A stretch of 5,983 bases of DNA from CAYQAJ01 sp964415245. Its GTDB lineage: Bacteria; Planctomycetota; Planctomycetia; Pirellulales; Pirellulaceae. The number at the start of each line of letters is the position of its first letter. Within the stretch, counting starts at the first letter, position 1. Location: NCBI GenBank assembly GCA_964415245.1, contig CAYQAJ010000306.1:1-5983 (forward strand), given 5' to 3'. The translations under genes were made by a program, and so were the position numbers. A model generated the notes under the pieces. That model was given only the letters and a program-made list of their open reading frames with translations, did not search any database and was not told where the DNA came from. Below are positions 1 to 5,983 of this stretch, piece by piece.

Positions 1-2937
1 CAGCTCAAAGAACAGCGGCGCGAGGCGAGCCATGCTCGAGAGGGCCTCGACCGGCTCGAATGTGCCGCACAACTTCTGGCGGCACGACAGCGCCGCGTTG
101 CCGCACAGCAGCGCGTCGACGATTTTCCGCCCGGCCTGGCCAAGATGACCGGCGATGAGTTGGCGAAGCTCCAGCGTCTGCGCGAATCGCTCGATGCCAA
201 GCGGGGCGATCGCCGTCAGCAGTCCGACCGTGGCCAGCAGGCGCAAGCCGTGCTCGACGCCTGCCGCTTGCCTGCCGAAGGCGTGCCGGCGGAATTGGCG
301 GCGTCGCTTCGCAAAAAGTGTACGTTGCTGCTCGATGCGGCTGCCCAATGCCGCGAAAAGTCGGCCGAGGTGCAGCGGCTGAACAGGCAACGTCAGGAGG
401 CAATCGCGTCGCTCGGTTCCGAAGAGTTGCCGGCCGACGCCCCAAAATTCGAGGCGGCCGCCGTTCAGAAACTGTTCGATCTGGTCGCGCAGCGGCAGCA
501 TTTGCGTGCCGAGTGCGATTCGGCCCAGACGCTGCGTCGTTGGCTCACGCTCGATGCGTCTCAGCCGCATGCCGCGTCGGAGCCCCACGACGCGCAGCGC
601 CTATTCGAAGGATGGCAATTGCTGGGCCGCTGGCTCGCCGCGGACAGCGCGGCGCCCGTCAATCGGTCGCTCGATCGAGTGGTGATGGTCTCCTTCGCCG
701 TTTTGCTTGCGCTCTTGGCCGTAGTCATGGGCCTGGCGTTCCACTGGACGTGGTGGTTGCTCTTGATTTTGTCGCCCGCGCCGCTGGTGTGGGCATTCTG
801 GCGGAGCCGGGGGAGTCGCCAGGCTGGCTCGCAAGAGGACATCCACGGGCAATATGAGAGCCTCGCGCTCGATGCGCCAAGACAATGGACGAAAGCCGAC
901 GTCGCCGCACTGGCCCGTGACCTGAACTCGCGATACGTCGAGGCGATGCTGGCCCAGGAGAAGAAGACCAAGTGGGGTGATTTGGAAACGAAGTTGAAGG
1001 AGCTGGCGGACGAACGGCATTGTCTCGACGAGGAATTCGAGCGGCTGCGCCAAGCCTGGGGCCTTTCGCCGCAGTTCGATGAAGCGGGCACGGCCGTGCT
1101 CGCAGCGGCCGTGCGCCGCGCGCAAGAATCGACCGAGGCGCTTCACGGTGGCGTGGCGGCGCTGGCGCACGTCGAGAGGGAGCGCGACAATCTGTTGGCG
1201 TCCCTGCGTGAGTCGCTTTCGCGCTTCGGCTACGACGCGGCGGCCGATGCCGAGACCGTCTCCTCGCAGGTGGAAGACCTCGCGCGGCGAGAGGGCGACT
1301 TCAAGGCCGCCCTGGCGGATTGCGCCAACGCCGAAGCGCTTGCCAAACGGCTGGACCAGGACATCGCCCAGGGCGAAGACTCGCGTCGCGAGCTGTTTGT
1401 TCACCTCGGTTTGGAAGACGGCGACGAAGCTACGCTTCGCGCGCGGCTCGATCGGCGGCTCGCTTTCCTGCAGGCTACGGAAGAGTTGCGCGAGGCCGAT
1501 TTCGCCGTCCGTCAGGCTCAAAATGCTCTGGGAGAAGACGCCGATCTGGCCAACGAGAGTGCCGAGACCATCACCGCCGAGCAGCAGAAACTCCGCGAAA
1601 CGGCCGACCGCTGGGAGCCGCTCAACAACCAGATCATCGAGATCGAAGCCCTCACCAACGCGGCCAAACAGGCCAACGACCTGGAACGCGCCCTGGCCGA
1701 ACAGGAATCGGCTCGCGACGCACTCCGCCAGCAGCGCGACGAAGACAGCGCGGCGGCTGCGGGCCATCTGCTGGCTGACCTCCTGGCCCGACGCGAGCGC
1801 GACACCGAGCTCCCCGCCGTATTCCGCCGCGCGCGCGAGCTGTTCATCCGCGCCACGCACGGCCGCTACCGGCTCGAAATCGACGACCGCCGCGACCCGC
1901 CCGAGTTCCTCGCCATCGATACTTCACAGCAAAAGGGCAAGCGGCTGGGCGAGCTCTCCAGCGGCACGCGCGTGCAGCTCCTGTTGGCGGTGCGGGTGGC
2001 ATTCGTCGAGCGGCAGGAGCAGGGCTACAAGCTTCCGCTGATCTTCGACGAAACGCTGGGCAACAGCGACGAACGCCGCGCCGAGCAGATCATCGCCGCG
2101 GCGATCGAGTTTTGTCGCGACGGTCGTCAAGTGTTTTACCTCACCGCGCAGCACGACGAAGTGAGCAAGTGGCGGCGGCTGCTCAAGTCGTCGGGCATCG
2201 ACCACCGCGAGATCGACCTGGCCGAGGTGCGTCGCTTCAGCGAAGCCGACCGCGTGCCGGCTGCCGTCTACGAGCCGCCCCCGCTCCCCAAAGTGCCTTC
2301 GCCCGACGGGTGCGACTGGCTGGAGTACGGTCGCCGGCTCCGACCGCCGCCGCTCGACGCGCGGGGCAGCACCGGCGACGTTCATTTATGGTACTTGATC
2401 GACGACGTAAACGAGCTCTGCCGGCTCCTGCAAATGGGCGTGAACAAGTGGGGACAGTTGCAGGCGCTGGCCGACGTTCACGCGGTCGACGGGCTGAGCG
2501 ATGAGTCGCCGCTCATGTGCCAAGCGGCGGCCGCCGCAACCGTCGTCGAGCAGGCGTATCGGCAGTGGCGCGTGGGGCGAGGAAGGCCGGTCGATCGGGC
2601 GGCGCTCGTCGACTCGCAGGCTGTTTCGGATCGCTACCTCGACGAAGTGGTGCAGCTCGCCGCCGACCAAGGCGGAGATGCGAAGGCGCTACTGGCGGCA
2701 CTGGCCGATGGAAAGGTGAAGGGCTTCCGCGGGAATAAACAGGAGGAGCTCCAGCGATTCCTGCTCGACCGCGGCTACCTCGATGAAAACGATGCGCTAT
2801 CGTCCGATCAGATTCGCGAAATCGTACATCAGGCGGCGTTCGCCGATATTCAAAACCAGTCGATCACGCACCAGCGCGTGGTCCAACTCGTCGATTGGGT
2901 TTGTCGGTGTGCCAGCGACAATGACGGCATCGCATGA
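1..2937 (+). CDS. YhaN/SbcC-like SMC-family ATPase with membrane hairpin, 5'-truncated
   Basis: The reading frame is open from base 1, giving 978 visible residues; the start and the Walker A motif lie upstream. Residues 1-220 and about 280-600 are charged, Gln/Glu/Arg/Ala-rich and read as coiled coil. Between them, residues 227-247 and 249-267 form two adjacent hydrophobic helices (a Trp-rich turn at 248-252), a likely membrane hairpin. The C-terminal ATPase half follows: signature LSSG (652-655), Walker B LPLIFDE (678-684, D683/E684), D-loop around LGNSDE (686-691) and switch histidine H718 in LTAQH. No CxxC zinc hook is visible; the hairpin occupies the place a hook would have. Known family: Rad50/SbcC-type ATPases work with an SbcD-like nuclease in DNA end processing, and YhaN-type members carry a membrane hairpin. 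Residues 721-978 form an extension after the ATPase core: a proline-rich linker (753-785), then a helical region. DNA repair or phage defence are both possible; neither is shown here. The family call is firm, the exact subfamily is not. Confidence 0.85.
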   Translation, partial: QLKEQRREASHAREGLDRLECAAQLLAARQRRVAAQQRVDDFPPGLAKMTGDELAKLQRLRESLDAKRGDRRQQSDRGQQAQAVLDACRLPAEGVPAELAASLRKKCTLLLDAAAQCREKSAEVQRLNRQRQEAIASLGSEELPADAPKFEAAAVQKLFDLVAQRQHLRAECDSAQTLRRWLTLDASQPHAASEPHDAQRLFEGWQLLGRWLAADSAAPVNRSLDRVVMVSFAVLLALLAVVMGLAFHWTWWLLLILSPAPLVWAFWRSRGSRQAGSQEDIHGQYESLALDAPRQWTKADVAALARDLNSRYVEAMLAQEKKTKWGDLETKLKELADERHCLDEEFERLRQAWGLSPQFDEAGTAVLAAAVRRAQESTEALHGGVAALAHVERERDNLLASLRESLSRFGYDAAADAETVSSQVEDLARREGDFKAALADCANAEALAKRLDQDIAQGEDSRRELFVHLGLEDGDEATLRARLDRRLAFLQATEELREADFAVRQAQNALGEDADLANESAETITAEQQKLRETADRWEPLNNQIIEIEALTNAAKQANDLERALAEQESARDALRQQRDEDSAAAAGHLLADLLARRERDTELPAVFRRARELFIRATHGRYRLEIDDRRDPPEFLAIDTSQQKGKRLGELSSGTRVQLLLAVRVAFVERQEQGYKLPLIFDETLGNSDERRAEQIIAAAIEFCRDGRQVFYLTAQHDEVSKWRRLLKSSGIDHREIDLAEVRRFSEADRVPAAVYEPPPLPKVPSPDGCDWLEYGRRLRPPPLDARGSTGDVHLWYLIDDVNELCRLLQMGVNKWGQLQALADVHAVDGLSDESPLMCQAAAAATVVEQAYRQWRVGRGRPVDRAALVDSQAVSDRYLDEVVQLAADQGGDAKALLAALADGKVKGFRGNKQEELQRFLLDRGYLDENDALSSDQIREIVHQAAFADIQNQSITHQRVVQLVDWVCRCASDNDGIA

Positions 2938-3016
2938 GCCTCGCAGCCCGCCACTATGTCCCGTGAACTCAGCCGATCGTAATCCGCAAGACGACGACGA
3001 CCGGAAAAACCGAGAA

Positions 3017-3445
3017 ATGACCGGCGGACCGGCTGCTATCTTCGTCTACGGCACGCTCATGCAGGGCGAAGTGCGCAGCCGCTTTTGGCCTCGCCGGCCG
3101 CTGAGAATCGAACCGGCCACGACGCTTGGGCGGCTCTATAACCTGGGGCCGTATCCGGCTCTTGTCGGAGGAACCGACACAGTGCTGGGCGAGCTTTGGC
3201 ACTTCGACCCGATCGACGTGCCCGAGACGCTTACCGTGCTCGACCGCGTCGAATGCTACGGCCAGGAAGGCGTCGATCTCTACGTGCGTCGCGTCGTCGA
3301 ATGCCGCACGTTCGACGGTCGCAGCGCTGTGGCTTTTGCGTACTTTCTTGCCGACGCGGCGTGTACGGAGCAAGCACGCCTCATCGGACCGAACGCGAAC
3401 GGCCATTGCAGTTGGCGCGACCGACCGCGAATCCAGCGCGACTGA
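3017..3445 (+). CDS. Gamma-glutamylcyclotransferase-fold protein (AIG2/YtfP-like)
   Basis: A 142-residue protein. It opens with the family's substrate-loop motif FVYGTLMQG (9-17), followed by GRLYNLGPYPALV (38-50), GELWHF (58-63) and LDRVECYG (75-82), then LYVRRVVE. E79, in the LDxxE motif, matches the position of the catalytic acid in gamma-glutamylcyclotransferases. Family members cyclise gamma-glutamyl amines or peptides to release 5-oxoproline, but many bacterial members have no proven substrate, so the activity is inferred from fold. There is no signal peptide or membrane segment, so it should be cytosolic. I chose ATG 3017 because the family core starts within 8 residues of it. An in-frame ATG at 2921 would overlap the preceding gene by 17 bases and add 32 polar residues (including a DDDD run) unlike the family. 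The ribosome binding site is weak at best (GGA at 3003-3005). It lies 79 bases after the ATPase gene, same strand, and could share its transcript. Confidence 0.87.
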   Translation: MTGGPAAIFVYGTLMQGEVRSRFWPRRPLRIEPATTLGRLYNLGPYPALVGGTDTVLGELWHFDPIDVPETLTVLDRVECYGQEGVDLYVRRVVECRTFDGRSAVAFAYFLADAACTEQARLIGPNANGHCSWRDRPRIQRD

Positions 3446-3478
3446 CGCGGCAAAGCGGAGATATGGCGAGTTGAATGG

Positions 3479-3506
3479 ATTTCAGTTTTCAGTGTTCAGT
3501 TTTAAG
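3479..3506 (+). repeat. Left heptamer array, inverted-repeat arm (TTTTCAG units)
   Basis: Four consecutive 7-base units read ATTTCAG, TTTTCAG, TGTTCAG, TTTTAAG. They are AT-rich and stand out from the GC-rich genes on both sides. The array matches the reverse complement of 3590-3617 at 24 of 28 positions, unit for unit, including the distinctive third unit that begins TGTT. It lies 33 bases after the stop of the cyclotransferase-like gene. Translation in one frame gives an FSVFSF-like string, but there is no start context or other sign of coding. Confidence 0.85.
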
Positions 3507-3534
3507 TCGGATCAGAATAGACGATATGGACATT

Positions 3535-3569
3535 CGGCAACCGGCAACCGACAGCTAACAACCGGCTAC
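3535..3569 (+). repeat. Central heptamer array (CGGCAAC units)
   Basis: Five consecutive 7-base units read CGGCAAC, CGGCAAC, CGACAGC, TAACAAC, CGGCTAC. The first two are identical and the others keep three to six of the seven positions. The array sits in the loop between the two inverted TTTTCAG arms, starting 56 bases (eight units of seven) after the left arm starts. It differs in sequence and base composition from the arms, so it is a second heptamer family inside the same element. Confidence 0.75.
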
Positions 3570-3589
3570 GGACGATGCGCATTCTGGCA

Positions 3590-3617
3590 CTGAAAACCGA
3601 ACACTAAAAACTGAAAA
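3590..3617 (-). repeat. Right heptamer array, inverted-repeat arm abutting the queA stop
   Basis: On the minus strand the four units read TTTTCAG, TTTTTAG, TGTTCGG, TTTTCAG. This is the same order as the left arm. The array begins at the base directly after the queA stop codon (minus-strand TAG at 3620-3618), so a queA transcript would run straight into it. With the left arm it could form a long imperfect stem around an 83-base loop. The stem is AT-rich and has no GC-rich core or clean U-tract, so it is not a textbook intrinsic terminator, though a transcript-end or mRNA-stabilising role for the convergent genes is possible. Confidence 0.85.
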
Positions 3618-4664
3618 CTACTCAATCAACATCGCATCGCCGTAGCTGTAGAAACGGTAACCGTGCTCGATGGCCTCGTCGTACGCGCGGCGGATCAGCG
3701 CATCGCCGCCGAACGTGCGCACCAACACAAGCAACGTCGTGCGCGGAAGGTGGAAGTTGGTCAGTAGCACGTCGACGGCGCGAAACTGGTAGCCGGGATG
3801 AATGAACAGGTCGGTCGCGCCGCTCCACGGAGCAAGCTCGCCCCCTGCCGCGGCCGTTTCCAGCACGCGCACTACCGTGGTCCCCACCGCAACAATGCGT
3901 CCACCGGCCGAGCGGCACGCGCGGAGCTGGTCGCAGGTCGCAGCGTCGAGGCAGCCCCGTTCCGCGTGCATCTGGTGTTCTTCCAGCGTGTCGGCAGTGA
4001 TGGGGCGAAACGTGCCCAGGCCCACGTGCAGCGTAACGCGGCAAAGCGCAACGCCAGCTTGTTTCAACCGCTCCAGCAGCGGCCAGGTAAAGTGCAGGCC
4101 CGCCGTAGGCGCCGCCACCGCTCCCGGCTTGTCGGCGAAAACGGTTTGATACTGCGCCTCGTCCTGCGGCAACATCTGGCCGCCGCGAATGTACCCGGGA
4201 AGCGGCACGTGACCTACGCGCTCCAGTAGCGCCCAGGGATCCTCGGGCGGTTCCGGTCGTGCCGCCCACATTCCTCCTTCGAGCCGAGCCACCAGCCGTA
4301 GCGTTGCGGCATGCCTCCCTTCGCGATCGCGCAGCGCCACCGTTTCCCCGGGAGCCGGCTTTCCTCGCGTGCGGGCCAGCAGTCGCATAACGCCGTGCTC
4401 GTCGGCATCCAGGAACAGGCCGGTCCACCTTCCCCGGCTTTGCGTGCGAAAGCCGACGAGCCGAGCGGGAACGACCCGAGTATCATTGAATACCAGACAA
4501 TCGCCGGGGTGCATTAGATCGGGCAAGTCCCGCACGTGCTGGTGGATCAGCGTGCGTTGGGTCCGATGGACCACCAACAGCCGAGCGTCGGCCCGCTCGG
4601 GAAGTGGCTCCTGGGCGATCAGCTCGCGCGGCAGATGATAGTCATACGGGGTCAAATCGGTCAT
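3618..4664 (-). CDS. queA: S-adenosylmethionine:tRNA ribosyltransferase-isomerase QueA
   Basis: A complete 348-residue protein, normal length for QueA. The enzyme moves the ribosyl part of S-adenosylmethionine onto the preQ1 base at position 34 of GUN-anticodon tRNAs, giving epoxyqueuosine and releasing adenine and methionine; it follows Tgt and precedes the epoxyqueuosine reductase, neither of which is in this window. Family motifs appear in order: LIAQEPLPERADARLL (15-30), FNDTRVVPARL (59-69), GHVPLPGYIR (151-160), YQTVFADKPG (172-181) with APTAGLHF (185-192), HVGLGTFRP (213-221), MHAE (232-235), GTTVVR (261-266), TDLFIHPGY (284-292), TNFHLPRTTLL (302-312) and YRFYSYGDAMLI (336-347). No key block is missing. 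Two adjacent ATG codons (4667-4665 and 4664-4662) can start it; the second gives the usual N-terminus. The frame also opens at GTG 4730, but those extra residues do not look like QueA. It converges with the cyclotransferase-like gene and diverges from the glycosyltransferase. Confidence 0.97.
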   Translation of the reverse strand: MTDLTPYDYHLPRELIAQEPLPERADARLLVVHRTQRTLIHQHVRDLPDLMHPGDCLVFNDTRVVPARLVGFRTQSRGRWTGLFLDADEHGVMRLLARTRGKPAPGETVALRDREGRHAATLRLVARLEGGMWAARPEPPEDPWALLERVGHVPLPGYIRGGQMLPQDEAQYQTVFADKPGAVAAPTAGLHFTWPLLERLKQAGVALCRVTLHVGLGTFRPITADTLEEHQMHAERGCLDAATCDQLRACRSAGGRIVAVGTTVVRVLETAAAGGELAPWSGATDLFIHPGYQFRAVDVLLTNFHLPRTTLLVLVRTFGGDALIRRAYDEAIEHGYRFYSYGDAMLIE

Positions 4665-4667
4665 CAT

Positions 4668-4755
4668 TCGGGCTCGCACGTGCCGAAGCGGTAGCGCCGA
4701 AACGGCGCCAACCCGCAAAGCACCACACACCTATCACTACACCCTCGGCCTCAAA
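4668..4755. promoter_or_regulatory. Divergent intergenic region between queA and glycosyltransferase
   Basis: These 88 bases separate two divergent starts and so should hold both promoters, although I cannot point to convincing -35/-10 boxes. Bases 4694-4708 form a perfect 6-base inverted repeat, GCGCCG-AAA-CGGCGC, which would lie about 30-40 bases upstream of the queA start. Bases 4682-4691 and 4696-4705 are a near-perfect direct repeat, GCCGAA(G/A)CGG, spaced 14 bases start to start. I see no match to a preQ1 riboswitch. The regulatory role is inferred from position only. Confidence 0.35.
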
Positions 4756-5958
4756 GTGCCAACGCCACATGACACCGCGAACGATCACGAAGTAGCGCCC
4801 GAACTGCCTCTGGGAGACACCGCGGCCGGTGGCCATCGTGACCGAATAGCCCTGGCAATTACCGAGCTGGAATTCGGCGGTGCAGAGCGCGCGGCGGCAA
4901 ATCTGGCGGCCGGTCTGAAAGTGCGTGGATTCGACGTGGCCGTGTACTCGTTGGCCCCCTGCCCGAAAAACCGTATTCTTGTCGACCGGCTGCTCGAGGA
5001 GGAGATTCCCGTCCACTTTGTCGGAGTACGCCGCCCGACGCAGCTCCCTTTGGCCACCGGCCGACTCGCGCGGCTGCTGGTGGACTTCCGACCGCACGTT
5101 TTGCAGACGTTCTTATTTCACGCCAACGTCGTCGGCGCGCTTGCCGCGCCTCGGGCCGACGTGCCGGTGTTGGTTGGCGGCATTCGCGTTGCCGAACCAA
5201 AGAGGTGGCACCTGTGGATCCAGCGCCGCCTCGCGCAGCGCTTCGACCGGTTCGTGTGCGTCAGCGAGTCAGTGGCGCGACACGCGGCCGAGCGAGGCCT
5301 TCCCAGCGACAAGCTCGTGGTGATTCCCAATGGCATTGACACTTCACTCTATTCCGCCGCGCATAAGTCGGATCTGACCGCGCCGGGTGTTCCCCCTGGC
5401 AAACGCACCATCGTATACGTCGGGCGTCTCGATCAGCAGAAGGGAGTCGACGTCCTGCTGGACGCCGCTCCCAGCTTTCTGGCGCGCTTGCCCGAGCACG
5501 ATCTTCTGGTGGTGGGCGACGGGCGGTGGCGGGATCGCCTGGAGAAGCAAGCGGCGACCAGCGGCGCGGCGCAGCGGATTCACTTCTGCGGCTTTCGCAG
5601 CGACGTGCCGGAAATCCTCGCCGCCAGCGAACTGTTGGTTCTTCCCTCGCGGTGGGAAGGAATGCCCAATGTGCTGTTGGAAGCAATGGCCAGCGGCCTG
5701 CCCGTTGTGGCGAGTGACGTGGAGGGAGTTGCGGAAGTGCTCGGTCCACTCGCTGCCGAACAAACGGTGCCGCCGCTCGACACCGGCGCGTTGGCCAGCC
5801 ACATTGCCGGCATCTTGGAACATCGCGCCGCGGCCGAACGATTGGGCGCCGCCAACCGCGCCCGCGTCGAGCAGCACTATTCGCTCGATGCCGTGATCGA
5901 CGCGTACGAGCGCCTGTATCGCTCGCTGATCGGCGGGGAAACAGCGCCGAAACGTTGA
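4756..5958 (+). CDS. GT4-family glycosyltransferase (GT-B fold)
   Basis: A complete 400-residue protein with both Rossmann-like halves of a GT-B glycosyltransferase. The N-terminal acceptor half has the glycine-rich loop in ITELEFGGAERAA (35-47) and a histidine in FLFHANVVG (H122). The C-terminal donor half begins near PNGID (191-195), followed by YVGRLDQQKG (221-230, with phosphate-contact candidates R224 and K229), VVGDG (252-256) and the GT4 E-x7-E motif (E301 to E309 in WEGMPNVLLEAMASG). The family transfers a sugar from a nucleotide-sugar donor with retention of configuration, commonly in envelope or exopolysaccharide assembly; donor and acceptor cannot be read from this sequence. No signal peptide or membrane helix is visible, so it is probably cytosolic or membrane-peripheral. 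The start is the weak point: GTG 4756 has no purine-rich ribosome binding site, and about 30 polar residues precede the first strand. No later ATG or GTG precedes the GGAER loop. Confidence 0.93.
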   Translation: MPTPHDTANDHEVAPELPLGDTAAGGHRDRIALAITELEFGGAERAAANLAAGLKVRGFDVAVYSLAPCPKNRILVDRLLEEEIPVHFVGVRRPTQLPLATGRLARLLVDFRPHVLQTFLFHANVVGALAAPRADVPVLVGGIRVAEPKRWHLWIQRRLAQRFDRFVCVSESVARHAAERGLPSDKLVVIPNGIDTSLYSAAHKSDLTAPGVPPGKRTIVYVGRLDQQKGVDVLLDAAPSFLARLPEHDLLVVGDGRWRDRLEKQAATSGAAQRIHFCGFRSDVPEILAASELLVLPSRWEGMPNVLLEAMASGLPVVASDVEGVAEVLGPLAAEQTVPPLDTGALASHIAGILEHRAAAERLGAANRARVEQHYSLDAVIDAYERLYRSLIGGETAPKR

Positions 5959-5983
5959 GCGTCCCGCGCCGAGTCCGCCTTTC

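Noticed and set aside
601..1860. A 419-codon open frame on the minus strand, antisense to the ATPase gene
   Set aside because: It lies wholly inside the ATPase gene, has no recognisable domain and is the kind of shadow frame expected in high-GC coding DNA. The plus-strand frame carries the clear ATPase motifs.
3126..3593. Open frame running through the cyclotransferase-like gene into the repeat, with an FSVFSF-like stretch
   Set aside because: The upstream part is a shadow of the real gene, and the Phe/Ser-rich part is only the translation of the TTTTCAG heptamers.
3480..3616. Possible CRISPR array or canonical intrinsic terminator
   Set aside because: The 7-base tandem units lack CRISPR-length repeats and unique spacers. 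The stem is AT-rich with an 80-odd-base loop and no GC stem plus U-tract.
3622..4428. A 268-codon minus-strand frame overlapping queA
   Set aside because: It is an alternate frame of queA with low-complexity Arg/Gly/Ala-rich translation, while the queA frame shows all family motifs.
4668..4755. Possible preQ1 riboswitch upstream of queA
   Set aside because: No preQ1 aptamer-like sequence or A-rich tail is visible, only a short GC hairpin.
5943..5954. AGCGCCGAAACG at the end of the glycosyltransferase gene, identical to 4693-4704 upstream of queA
   Set aside because: A 12-base match in GC-rich DNA with one copy inside coding sequence and no paired structure there is best treated as chance.

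Overview
The window holds four protein genes on high-GC DNA and one unusual intergenic repeat. Composition, weak Shine-Dalgarno signals and gene types fit a Planctomycetota-like bacterium. That assignment is an inference from general familiarity, since no rRNA or other decisive marker is present.

Layout: (1) Bases 1-2937 (+) carry the 3' part of a large SMC/Rad50-like ATPase of the YhaN/SbcC type. Its Walker A half lies upstream of the window. The visible part has a long coiled coil with a two-helix membrane hairpin in the middle, then the ABC signature, Walker B, D-loop and switch histidine, then an unusual C-terminal extension of about 258 residues. (2) 3017-3445 (+) is a small gamma-glutamylcyclotransferase-fold (AIG2/YtfP-like) protein. 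(3) 3446-3617 is a gene-free stretch between convergent genes. It is organised in heptanucleotides: four TTTTCAG-type units, five CGGCAAC-type units, then four inverted CTGAAAA-type units ending at the base before the queA stop codon. (4) 3618-4664 (-) is a complete queA, the tRNA queuosine-pathway enzyme. (5) 4756-5958 (+) is a complete GT4-family glycosyltransferase, divergent from queA across a short region with a small GC hairpin. The last 25 bases contain nothing recognisable.

The genes do not form one pathway. The ATPase and the cyclotransferase-like gene are co-directional, 79 bases apart, and could be co-transcribed. queA and the glycosyltransferase are divergent and look like ordinary housekeeping and envelope functions. 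I see no transposase, CRISPR array, tRNA or rRNA. The parts most worth a second look are the membrane-hairpin ATPase with its C-terminal extension and the heptamer-based inverted-repeat element.
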